13,815 nucleotides of DNA, taken from assembly GCA_964648365.1 (NCBI GenBank), contig CAZYLK010000168.1, positions 1-13,815 of the forward strand, written 5' to 3'. A program made the position numbers and the translations under genes. The DNA comes from SURF-32 sp964648365 (GTDB lineage Bacteria > Planctomycetota > Phycisphaerae > UBA1845). The notes under the pieces are model-generated. The model had not been told where the DNA came from and ran no database searches. It was given only the letters and a program-made list of their open reading frames with translations. Positions 1 through 5,853 of the stretch are shown piece by piece (position 1 is the first letter of the stretch; each line of letters begins with the position of its first letter).

Positions 1-3000
1 CGATCAAGAGCGCCAAGCGCATGCTGGAGCGCCGCGACCAGGAAATCTGGGACATTCTGGAAGAGGTGATCTACCAGCACCCGGTGCTGCTCAACCGCGC
101 GCCCACGCTGCACCGCATGGGTATCCAGGCTTTCGAGCCTGTTCTGGTAGAGGGCAACGCCATCAAGATCCACCCGCTGGTCTGCCGCGGCTTCAATGCC
201 GACTTCGACGGCGACCAGATGGCCGTTCACCTGCCGCTGTCGATCGAGGCGCAGGCCGAGGCGCACGTCCTGATGATGTCCACCAACAACATCTTCAGCC
301 CCGCCAACGGCAGCCCGATCATGTCGCCGTCGCAGGACATCGTTCTGGGCATTTTCTACCTGACGACGGACCACGTCAGCGGTACGCCCGACCCGAAGAA
401 AATGCGATCGTTCGAGAGTGAATACGCGGCCATGCTGGCCTATTCGCTGCACAAGGTCAGCCTTCACGAGTGGATCAACGTGCGCCTCTCGCGCGATCGC
501 GTCGTGAAGAGTCACAAGGACGATCCGGAGGCCGCGCCGGGGAACCGTCGCGTGGTGACCACGGCCGGGCGTATTCTCTTCGCCGACATCCTTCCGATCG
601 AAATGCCGTTTTACAACTGCTCGCTTTCGTCCAAGGGCTCGTCGCGCGTCATCGCGGACTGCCACGCCATGCTCGGTCGCGCGGCCACGGTCGAACTGCT
701 CGACGAAATCAAGCGGATCGGCTTCACCTGGAGCACGCTCGGCGGACTGTCCTTCGGCGTGCGCGACATGCGCATCCCCGCCGCCAAGCCGGAGATCATC
801 AACGCCGCGCAGAAGGCGGTGGACAAACTGGGCGACAGTTTCGAACGCGGCGCGCTGACGCGCATGGAACGGTACAACCAGGTCATCGACTGCTGGATCC
901 ATGCCCGCGAGCGCGTGACGCAGGCGATGATGACCGAACTGAAGGCCGACTACCGCCAGCCGGACGGGGCGTACGCCGGCCCGCAGGACAAGGGGGCCGA
1001 ACCCTATCTGAACCCGATCTTCCTGATGACCGAATCGGGCGCCCGAGGCAGCGTCGATCAGATTCGCCAGCTTGCCGGCATGCGCGCTCTGATGGCCAAG
1101 CCGTCGGGCGAGATCATCGAGACGCCCATCAAGGCGAACTTCCGCGAGGGGCTGTCGGTGCTCGAGTACTTCAGCTCCACGCACGGCGCCCGCAAGGGTC
1201 TGGCCGACACGGCTCTCAAGACGGCCGACTCCGGCTACCTGACCCGCAAGCTGGCGGACGTGGCCCAGAACGTCATCATCAACAACCCCGACTGTGGAAC
1301 CATCAACGGCGTGACCAAGTCCGCCATTTACAAGGGTGAGGAAGTCGACATTCCGCTGCGTGACAGCATCGTGGCCCGTGTCGCGCGTGACGCGATCACC
1401 CACCCCGTGACGGACGCCGTGATCGTCAGCGAGAACGAGGTCATCACCAAGGACATCGCGGTCAAAATCGAGGAACTCCAGATCGACAAGATCCGCGTGC
1501 GCAGCCCGCTGACCTGCGAGAGCGCCAGCGGCGTGTGTTCGCTGTGCTACGGCGTGGACATGTCGACCGGCGTGCTGGTCGAGGAGGGCATGGCGGTGGG
1601 CATCATCGCCGCCCAGTCGATCGGCGAACCCGGCACGCAGTTGACGATGCGCACGTTCCATACCGGCGGCGTGGCCCACAAGGCGGCTCTGGAGAAGGAT
1701 CTGCGGGCGTCGCAAAAGGGCAAGATCGCCTTCCACGAACTCAATCCGGTGACGGTGGAAATGGCCGAAGGCGGCACGCAGACCGTCGTGCTCAAGCGCA
1801 ACGGCGAACTGCTCGTCTGTGACCAGAAGGGGCGCGAACTCGAGCGGCACAAAGTTCCGTACGGGGCGATCGTTCACGTGAAGGAGGGGCAGGCCGTCAA
1901 TCGCGGCGACGTCCTGTGCGAATGGGATCCGCACCTGACGCCCATCCTGGCCGAAGTCGCCGGAAAGATCCGCTTCGAGGACATCGCGGAGGGTGAAACG
2001 GTCCGCACCGAGGAAGACCGCGCCGGCTCCAAGTACGTCGTCATCGAGCACAAGGGTGAGAAGCACCCGAAGATCGTCATCGAGGACAAGAACGGCAACG
2101 TGCTCGATTATCACTACCTGCCCGCCAAGGCCCGCATCGAGGTCGAGGAGGGGCAGCCGATCCGGCCCGGTATGTTGCTCGCCCGGCAGCCGCGCGAGAT
2201 GACCGGTACGCAGGACATCACCGGCGGTCTGCCGCGGGTGACGGAGATTTTCGAGGCCCGCCGTCCGAAGGAGCCGGCCGTGATGGCCGAAATCTCCGGC
2301 ACGGTCGAGATCCGCGGCGACAAGCGTCGCGGCAAGATGACCATCATCGTCAGCGGCGAGAGCGGCATGGAAAAGGAGCACCACGTGCCCCAGGACCGCC
2401 ACCTGCTCGTCCACGCCGGAGACCGCGTGGAGGCCGGCGATCCGCTGATCGACGGGCCGCTCATCCCGCACGACATCCTGCGGATCAAGGGCGAGGAAGC
2501 GTTGTGGTCCTATCTGCTGGCGGAAATTCAGGCGGTTTACCGCAGCCAGAACGTGACCATCAACGACAAGCACGTCGAGGTGATCGTCAGTCAGATGCTG
2601 CGCAAGGTCCGTATCGAAGCGCCCAGCGATTCGACCTTTCTGCCGGGAGAGCTGGTCGACAAGTTCCGCTTCCGTATGGAGAACGAGCGGCTGGCGCGCA
2701 GCGTGAAGATCTCCAACGCGGGCGATACGCAGTTGCTGGTCGGCGACGTGATCTCGAAGGATGAACTTCAGGCGGCCAACGACAAGGTCGAGGAGCAGGG
2801 CGGCGAGCCGGCCAAGGGCAAGCGGTGCAAGCCGGCCCTGGCCACGACCCAGCTCCTGGGCATCACCAAGGCCAGCCTGCAGAGCGAGTCGTTCATTTCC
2901 GCGGCGTCGTTCCAGGAGACGACGAAGGTTCTGACCGAGGCGTCTCTGGGCGGGGCGAAGGATACGCTGAACGGCCTCAAGGAAAACGTCATCCTGGGCC

Positions 3001-3287
3001 ACCTGATCCCGGCCGGCACCGGGTTCAAGCGCTACCAGAACATCGGCGTCGAGCATATCGGCGAGCCGCTGGAGCAGCCGCTTGACCGTCCCGGCGAGCT
3101 GGCGGAGTCGCCGGGGGCGCTGGTGTCAGCGCCGGAGGCGTCCGAGGCCGGCTCGCGCCTGCCGTCGGTCGCCAGCGCGGAGATGCAGCGGCTCCCGCTG
3201 CCCCTGCCGCCGTCGTTTTCGCCCCGCGGGTTCGGGGCCCTCGACGCCACCGAGAGCCGGGAGGAATCGGCCTCGCGGGAGCCTTGA
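1..3287 (+). CDS. rpoC: DNA-directed RNA polymerase subunit beta' (5' end cut off by window edge)
   Basis: This is the largest subunit of RNA polymerase and carries the catalytic centre. The reading frame is open from base 3 to a TGA at 3285-3287, about 1094 codons. By comparison with E. coli (1407 residues), roughly the first 400 residues lie before the window. The Mg2+-binding motif NADFDGDQMAVH is intact, with its three Asp codons starting at base 201. The bridge-helix/trigger-loop block is nearly identical to E. coli (SGARGSxxQIRQLAGMR, then FREGLxVLxYFxSTHGARKG). The second zinc site has all four Cys, at codons beginning 1293, 1515, 1536 and 1545, with the same spacing as E. coli C814/C888/C895/C898. 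After the conserved end near LDRP there is a tail of about 65 residues rich in Pro, Ser, Ala and Glu that I do not recognise. The ATG at 21 is internal, not a start. Downstream are rpsL, bioY and rpsG on the same strand. Confidence 0.98.
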   Translation, partial: IKSAKRMLERRDQEIWDILEEVIYQHPVLLNRAPTLHRMGIQAFEPVLVEGNAIKIHPLVCRGFNADFDGDQMAVHLPLSIEAQAEAHVLMMSTNNIFSPANGSPIMSPSQDIVLGIFYLTTDHVSGTPDPKKMRSFESEYAAMLAYSLHKVSLHEWINVRLSRDRVVKSHKDDPEAAPGNRRVVTTAGRILFADILPIEMPFYNCSLSSKGSSRVIADCHAMLGRAATVELLDEIKRIGFTWSTLGGLSFGVRDMRIPAAKPEIINAAQKAVDKLGDSFERGALTRMERYNQVIDCWIHARERVTQAMMTELKADYRQPDGAYAGPQDKGAEPYLNPIFLMTESGARGSVDQIRQLAGMRALMAKPSGEIIETPIKANFREGLSVLEYFSSTHGARKGLADTALKTADSGYLTRKLADVAQNVIINNPDCGTINGVTKSAIYKGEEVDIPLRDSIVARVARDAITHPVTDAVIVSENEVITKDIAVKIEELQIDKIRVRSPLTCESASGVCSLCYGVDMSTGVLVEEGMAVGIIAAQSIGEPGTQLTMRTFHTGGVAHKAALEKDLRASQKGKIAFHELNPVTVEMAEGGTQTVVLKRNGELLVCDQKGRELERHKVPYGAIVHVKEGQAVNRGDVLCEWDPHLTPILAEVAGKIRFEDIAEGETVRTEEDRAGSKYVVIEHKGEKHPKIVIEDKNGNVLDYHYLPAKARIEVEEGQPIRPGMLLARQPREMTGTQDITGGLPRVTEIFEARRPKEPAVMAEISGTVEIRGDKRRGKMTIIVSGESGMEKEHHVPQDRHLLVHAGDRVEAGDPLIDGPLIPHDILRIKGEEALWSYLLAEIQAVYRSQNVTINDKHVEVIVSQMLRKVRIEAPSDSTFLPGELVDKFRFRMENERLARSVKISNAGDTQLLVGDVISKDELQAANDKVEEQGGEPAKGKRCKPALATTQLLGITKASLQSESFISAASFQETTKVLTEASLGGAKDTLNGLKENVILGHLIPAGTGFKRYQNIGVEHIGEPLEQPLDRPGELAESPGALVSAPEASEAGSRLPSVASAEMQRLPLPLPPSFSPRGFGALDATESREESASREP

Positions 3288-3296
3288 TCGCCGGGT

Positions 3297-3324
3297 TTGC
3301 GTCCCAACGGGGAGATGCTATAGT
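3297..3324 (+). promoter_or_regulatory. Candidate sigma-70-type promoter for rpsL-bioY-rpsG
   Basis: In the 128-base gap between rpoC and rpsL there is a TTGCGT (3297-3302) and, 16 bases later, a TATAGT (3319-3324). The -10 element stands out because the surroundings are very GC-rich. Transcription would begin near 3331, giving a leader of about 85 bases before rpsL. This would let the ribosomal-protein genes be transcribed separately from rpoBC. The call rests on motif and position only. Confidence 0.45.
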
Positions 3325-3356
3325 TCCCGGCTCGCGCGTCCGTGCCGTCGTCGGCG

Positions 3357-3377
3357 CCCGGCCGCGGCTCGACCGGG
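3357..3377 (+). other. Possible hairpin in the rpsL leader
   Basis: CCCGG (3357-3361) can pair with CCGGG (3373-3377) around an 11-base loop, extendable by one G-U pair. It lies between the candidate promoter and the rpsL ribosome binding site, where a leader regulatory structure could act. Short GC stems are expected by chance in DNA of this composition, so this is weak. Confidence 0.2.
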
Positions 3378-3398
3378 TGGTGCGACGCCGGATTTTGC

Positions 3399-3406
3399 AG
3401 GAGGTG
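3399..3406 (+). promoter_or_regulatory. Strong ribosome binding site of rpsL
   Basis: AGGAGGTG lies nine bases before the ATG at 3416. It fixes that ATG as the rpsL start and rules out the 44-codon longer open frame that begins inside the end of rpoC. Confidence 0.85.
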
Positions 3407-3415
3407 GGGCGACCG

Positions 3416-3808
3416 ATGCCCACGATCAATCAACTGGTTCGACAGAAGCGACGTCAGGTCGTCAAGAAGTCCAAGGTCCGCGACCTGGAGCAGTGTCCGC
3501 AGCGACAGGGCGTTTGTCTGATCGTCAAGACGCAGACGCCCAAGAAGCCGAACTCGGCTCTGCGGAAGGTCACTCGCGTGCGGTTGACCAACGGCCGCGA
3601 GGTCAGCGCCTACATCGGCGGCATCGACCATAACCTGCAAGAGCACTCGATCGTGCTCGTGCGGGGCGGGCGTGTGCGCGATCTGCCGGGCGTGCGGTTT
3701 CACGTCGTCCGCGGCGCGCTCGACTGCGCCGGGGTGCAGACCGACAAGGAAGGCGCCCCGCGGAATCGCGGACGCAGCAAGTACGGCGTCAAGCGGCGCA
3801 AAGGCTGA
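3416..3808 (+). CDS. rpsL: 30S ribosomal protein S12, with Arg at position 88
   Basis: S12 sits at the decoding centre of the small ribosomal subunit and controls translational accuracy. The 130-residue protein aligns end to end with E. coli S12 (124 residues). It has the N-terminal PTINQLVR, the TPKKPNSALRKVxRVRLTNG block with Lys43, YIGGxxHNLQEHS, and GGRV-R-DLPGVRFHVVRGALDC. Asp89, the residue methylthiolated in E. coli, is present. The codon for residue 88 (3677-3679, CGC) encodes Arg where E. coli has Lys. Lys88-to-Arg is a known streptomycin-resistance change in E. coli and mycobacteria. A short insertion (DKEGAPRNRG) precedes the SKYGVKR end and resembles the longer form found in many phyla. 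The start is set by the AGGAGGTG site. rpoC lies upstream, and bioY follows after 21 bases. Confidence 0.97.
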   Translation: MPTINQLVRQKRRQVVKKSKVRDLEQCPQRQGVCLIVKTQTPKKPNSALRKVTRVRLTNGREVSAYIGGIDHNLQEHSIVLVRGGRVRDLPGVRFHVVRGALDCAGVQTDKEGAPRNRGRSKYGVKRRKG

Positions 3809-3829
3809 TAGCGCGACCAGGGTCCACCG

Positions 3830-4438
3830 GTGACTGACGCAAAGCCCTCCATCCTGCGGCCGTCCGTGCTGAGTTCGCTCGGCGGCGAATCTCTGGCCCG
3901 CTCGCGGGTAGGGGTCCAGGTCGGCGGGTTTGTCGTGCTCGCGGCGCTATTGGCGCAGGTTCGCCTCCACGTGGAGGGATCGCCGGTGCCGATCACGCTG
4001 CAGACGCTGGCGGTCCTGCTGGCCGGCATGTTGATGCCGCCGGGGCGGGCCGCGCTGGCGATGATGGCCTATGTCGCCGCCGGAATCCTGATGCTGGCGG
4101 TCTGGCCCGCAGGTTCTCTTTTCGCCGCGGCGAGCTTCGCGGCGCTTTCTGCGACGGCCGGTTATCTGGCCGGGTTTCTGCTCGCGGCGCCGCTGGTGTC
4201 GTGGGCGGCCGGGTCGTCGCAGGCATCGGTCGTCCGGCTGGCGTCTGCCGGGATCGTCGGGATGGTGGTGGTGTTTGCGGGAGGATGCGGCTGGCTTGTG
4301 GCCGTGACCGGCCTGGCGCCGGCGGCGGCGCTGGCTTCGGGGCTGTGGCCGTTCCTGCCTCAGGAAGCGGTCAAGATCGCTCTGGCAGTGAGTGTGGTGG
4401 TGTGTCTGCGGCGCGTCCGCCGTTTGCGAGGATCGTAA
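3830..4438 (+). CDS. bioY: BioY-family biotin transporter (ECF S-component), inside the rpsL-rpsG pair
   Basis: BioY is a small membrane protein that binds and imports biotin, alone or with an energy-coupling module. The 202-residue product has about six hydrophobic segments, near residues 27-44, 55-71, 73-92, 97-126, 132-158 and 165-193. Family features are VPITLQTLAVLLAGMLMPPGRAALAMMAY near residues 53-81, GYLAGF near 110-115 and PFLPQEAVKIALA near the C-terminus. Two expected motifs are altered. The Gly-rich 'PTGGY' region reads ATAGY, and the usual 'PGDxxK' reads PQExxK, so the acidic residue is Glu and the Lys is kept. Biotin as substrate is therefore likely but not certain. The start is the GTG at 3830 with AGGGT at 3819-3823, seven bases upstream. 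It lies 21 bases after rpsL and 6 before rpsG, so it must share their transcript. No BioM/BioN-like genes are in the window. Confidence 0.85.
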   Translation: MTDAKPSILRPSVLSSLGGESLARSRVGVQVGGFVVLAALLAQVRLHVEGSPVPITLQTLAVLLAGMLMPPGRAALAMMAYVAAGILMLAVWPAGSLFAAASFAALSATAGYLAGFLLAAPLVSWAAGSSQASVVRLASAGIVGMVVVFAGGCGWLVAVTGLAPAAALASGLWPFLPQEAVKIALAVSVVVCLRRVRRLRGS

Positions 4439-4444
4439 GGCAAG

Positions 4445-4921
4445 ATGGGATACAAGCGGTTTACCAGATCATCGGATCAGCTTCGGCCGGACGTGCGCTA
4501 CGAGAGCAAGCTGCTGTCGAAGTTCATCAACGCGATCATGTACGACGGCAAGAAGAGCACGGCCATGCGCGTCATGTACGACGCGATGGACATCGTGGCC
4601 AAGCGCGTCAAGGACGTACCGCCGGTCGAGGTGTTTGAGAAGGCCGTCAGCAACGTCAAGCCGAACGTCGAAGTGCGCTCCAAGCGCGTCGGCGGCAGTA
4701 ACTACCAGGTTCCCATGCAGGTGAACTTCCGCCGGCAGCAGTCGCTGGCCTTTCGCTGGCTGCGCGACGCCGCCCGCGCCAAGAAGGGCCGCCCGATCCA
4801 CGAATCGCTGGCCCAGGAAATCTGCGACGCCTTCAAGGGCGAAGGCACGGCGATGACCACCCGCGAAAACGTCCACCGCATGGCGGAAGCGAACAAGGCC
4901 TTTGCGCACTTTGCGTGGTAG
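4445..4921 (+). CDS. rpsG: 30S ribosomal protein S7
   Basis: S7 nucleates assembly of the 30S head by binding the 3' domain of 16S rRNA. The 158-residue protein (E. coli K-12 has a longer variant, most bacteria about 156) shows DGKKSTA, NVKPNVEVRSKRVGGSNYQV, RRQQSLAFRW and the C-terminal ENVHRMAEANKAFAHFAW. The N-terminus (MGYKRFTRSSDQLRPDVRY) and the 'PMQVNFRRQQSLA' stretch look planctomycete-like to me. The TAAGG that includes the bioY stop codon (4436-4440), with GAGGA at 4428-4432, can serve as ribosome binding site. This suggests translational coupling to bioY. A hairpin follows the stop within three bases. The expected next gene, fusA, is absent. Confidence 0.97.
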   Translation: MGYKRFTRSSDQLRPDVRYESKLLSKFINAIMYDGKKSTAMRVMYDAMDIVAKRVKDVPPVEVFEKAVSNVKPNVEVRSKRVGGSNYQVPMQVNFRRQQSLAFRWLRDAARAKKGRPIHESLAQEICDAFKGEGTAMTTRENVHRMAEANKAFAHFAW

Positions 4922-4923
4922 CG

Positions 4924-4944
4924 CCCGGCGCCGCCGACGCTGGG
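4924..4944 (+). terminator. Candidate hairpin terminator after rpsG
   Basis: CCCGGCG (4924-4930) pairs with CGCTGGG (4938-4944), seven base pairs with one G-U, around a 7-base loop. It begins three bases after the rpsG stop. No T-run follows, so it is not a classical intrinsic terminator. It could be a weak terminator or a 3'-end stabilising hairpin. Confidence 0.4.
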
Positions 4945-4978
4945 AATGGCGAGTGGCGATTGCCGAATGACGAATGCA
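4944..4978 (+). repeat. Five tandem degenerate 7-base repeats, consensus GAATGRC
   Basis: The units read GAATGGC, GAGTGGC, GATTGCC, GAATGAC and GAATGCA, back to back and in strict 7-base register. On the other strand the units read GTCATTC or GCCATTC. Heptad strings of this kind are something I recall from intergenic DNA of planctomycete-like genomes, where they give spurious 'FVIRHSSF'-like translations. The minus strand here gives AFVIRQSPLAIPS. Function is unknown. Possible roles are nucleoid-protein binding or a mobile/mini-satellite element. Confidence 0.65.
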
Positions 4979-4983
4979 GACGA

Positions 4984-5022
4984 ACGCCGGGTGAGGCCGG
5001 CGTAAAGAGCGCTTCTGAGCGC
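4984..5022. other. Two adjacent perfect hairpins after the heptamers
   Basis: ACGCCGG (4984-4990) and CCGGCGT (4997-5003) form a perfect 7-bp stem with a GTGAGG loop. Five bases on, GCGCT (5009-5013) and AGCGC (5018-5022) form a perfect 5-bp stem with a TCTG loop. Together with the hairpin at 4924 they make three successive stems within 100 bases, which would suit a structured RNA or REP-like element. Conservation is unknown. Confidence 0.35.
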
Positions 5023-5112
5023 GGCGCCCGCGGCAAAGGCATCGATGGCACGACCCCACAGCGAGAGGTGGGCGAGAGGCGCTTGCGGTCGCACGCGAGT
5101 GAGACACTCCAC

Positions 5113-5134
5113 GACCGGGCAATGCGAGCCGGTC
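5113..5134. other. Inverted repeat, GACCGG/CCGGTC
   Basis: A perfect 6-bp inverted repeat (5113-5118 and 5129-5134) has a 10-base loop. A competing outer pairing is GAGAC (5101-5105) with GTCTC (5132-5136). It sits in the gene-free stretch and could be part of a larger RNA fold or a binding site. Evidence is pairing only. Confidence 0.25.
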
Positions 5135-5338
5135 TCATCGGTTTACTTCCGGGCCTGCCGTCGGACTTGAGTTCGAACCCTGCTCACATGGAGGGTTTCG
5201 GGCGTGCATCAGGTGTTGCTGGTTGACGCCGGTCTCTGCGTCGGGAACCACGTTCCGAACGACGTACCCCGACCCGCTCGCATCGCGCCGGTCACGGCCT
5301 GATTCGCCATGACTCCGCGGCTTGTCCACGACCTCGGC

Positions 5339-5422
5339 CGACACAACCACCCAGCAGACACACTCCTTTTTTCCTCCGATGGCCAGATGCTCGCCTCTGC
5401 TGCGTGGGACAGGGATGGACAG
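5339..5422 (+). pseudogene. Possible remnant of one WD40 repeat
   Basis: In the + frame beginning at the ATG at 5309, residues 11-38 read RHNHPADTLLF followed by SSDGQMLASAAWDRDGQ. This matches the WD40 blade pattern GHxxPVxxVxFSPDGxxLASASWDGx closely over about 23 positions. No further blades follow: the next expected 'VRLWD' strand is missing. The open frame then runs into the region antisense to the small minus-strand gene. This would suit a decayed or truncated WD40 gene, a protein type abundant in planctomycetes. A chance resemblance is possible. Confidence 0.4.
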
Positions 5423-5472
5423 CAGTACGAGTTGTCTCTGGGAGCTGGATGCTGGACAGGACGGCAAGTGAA

Positions 5473-5490
5473 CGGTCGTGCCGTCGACCG
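5473..5490 (-). terminator. Hairpin downstream of the small minus-strand gene
   Basis: CGGTCG (5473-5478) and CGACCG (5485-5490) form a perfect 6-bp stem with a 6-base loop, 28 bases past the stop of the minus-strand gene at 5519. No T-run follows on the minus strand, so terminator function is only a suggestion from position. Confidence 0.3.
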
Positions 5491-5518
5491 GCCACATGCT
5501 GACGCTCAGGGAAACCCG

Positions 5519-5776
5519 CTACTTCTTGCGCGATCGCGCCCGCCGTCGCAGCGGCCGCAGTTCGGTGATGTGGAGGATGGCGAGTTTGACCGTCGACTCG
5601 AAGACGCCACCGTTTTCCGTCGCCTCCGGCGGGATCCCGAGCACGACGTGGCCGCGCGTGACCATCGCCTGGTCCGGATGAACGACGTCATACACCTGGC
5701 CGTCGGAGAGGGCGATCTGGAATGGGCTGAAGGGCTGCGCCTTGACTTCGTCCAATATGTCGCGGGGCGTAAACAC
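5519..5776 (-). CDS. Conserved small protein of the 'QPFxPFxIxLxDG' type, unknown function
   Basis: This 85-residue protein begins VFTPRDILDEVKAQPFSPF and continues with IALSDGQVYDVVHPD and AMVTRGHVVLGIP. It ends in a strand-rich segment (KLAILHITELRPL) and a basic tail (RRRARSRKK). I recall many short planctomycete proteins of this layout: a helix, then QPFxPFxIxLxDGxxYxVxHPD, then a β-rich end. None has an established role that I know. I chose the GTG at 5776 because homologous proteins start just before the TPRDIL-like helix. A longer frame from a GTG at 5833 would add 19 unconvincing residues. A TATAGT lies only 9 bases upstream of the chosen GTG, so the message may have almost no leader. 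It is 119 bases downstream of the glycosyltransferase gene on the same strand but may be transcribed alone. Confidence 0.7.
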   Translation of the reverse strand: MFTPRDILDEVKAQPFSPFQIALSDGQVYDVVHPDQAMVTRGHVVLGIPPEATENGGVFESTVKLAILHITELRPLRRRARSRKK

Positions 5777-5785
5777 GGCGCAGGA

Positions 5786-5791
5786 ACTATA
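5786..5791 (-). promoter_or_regulatory. Candidate -10 element for the small minus-strand gene
   Basis: TATAGT on the minus strand (ACTATA on +) lies within GCTATAGTTCC. The same 11 bases occur around the proposed rpsL -10 element (3317-3327). A start site about seven bases downstream would fall at or next to the GTG at 5776, implying a leaderless message. No good -35 is visible: the best spaced hexamer is TCGACT. Confidence 0.35.
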
Positions 5792-5853
5792 GCCGACGGG
5801 TGGCGTCGAGTCGATGAGTCGAGCGAATCCCACCGGCGCGCGGCCGCTCCAGT

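Larger units (their letters stand above)
4922..5518. other. 597-base stretch without an intact gene, after rpsG
   Basis: This gap ends the ribosomal operon. In order it holds a hairpin after rpsG (4924-4944), five tandem heptamers (4944-4978), two perfect hairpins (4984-5003, 5009-5022), an 8-base direct repeat GCGAGAGG at 5061-5068 and 5072-5079, a hairpin at 5113-5134, a possible WD40 fragment (5339-5422), and a hairpin downstream of the small minus-strand gene (5473-5490). I checked the TTCGAAC at 5173-5179, but its flanks do not form a tRNA T-arm. Short open frames here have translations rich in Arg, Ser and His with no recognisable domain. Confidence 0.6.

Noticed and set aside
3284..3415. 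Longer rpsL starting within the end of rpoC
   Set aside because: The extra 44 residues have no match to S12, while the ATG at 3416 has a near-perfect ribosome binding site and begins the conserved PTINQLVR.
5160..5190. tRNA-like T-arm around TTCGAAC
   Set aside because: The flanking bases do not pair on either strand, and no acceptor or anticodon stem can be drawn.
5350..5375. T-run (TTTTTT) as a terminator on the + strand
   Set aside because: No GC-rich hairpin precedes it, and it codes for the Leu-Phe-Ser part of the WD40-like segment.
4922..5518. Insertion sequence or CRISPR array in the gap
   Set aside because: There are no transposase motifs or flanking target duplications. The only regular repeat is a 7-base tandem array without spacers.
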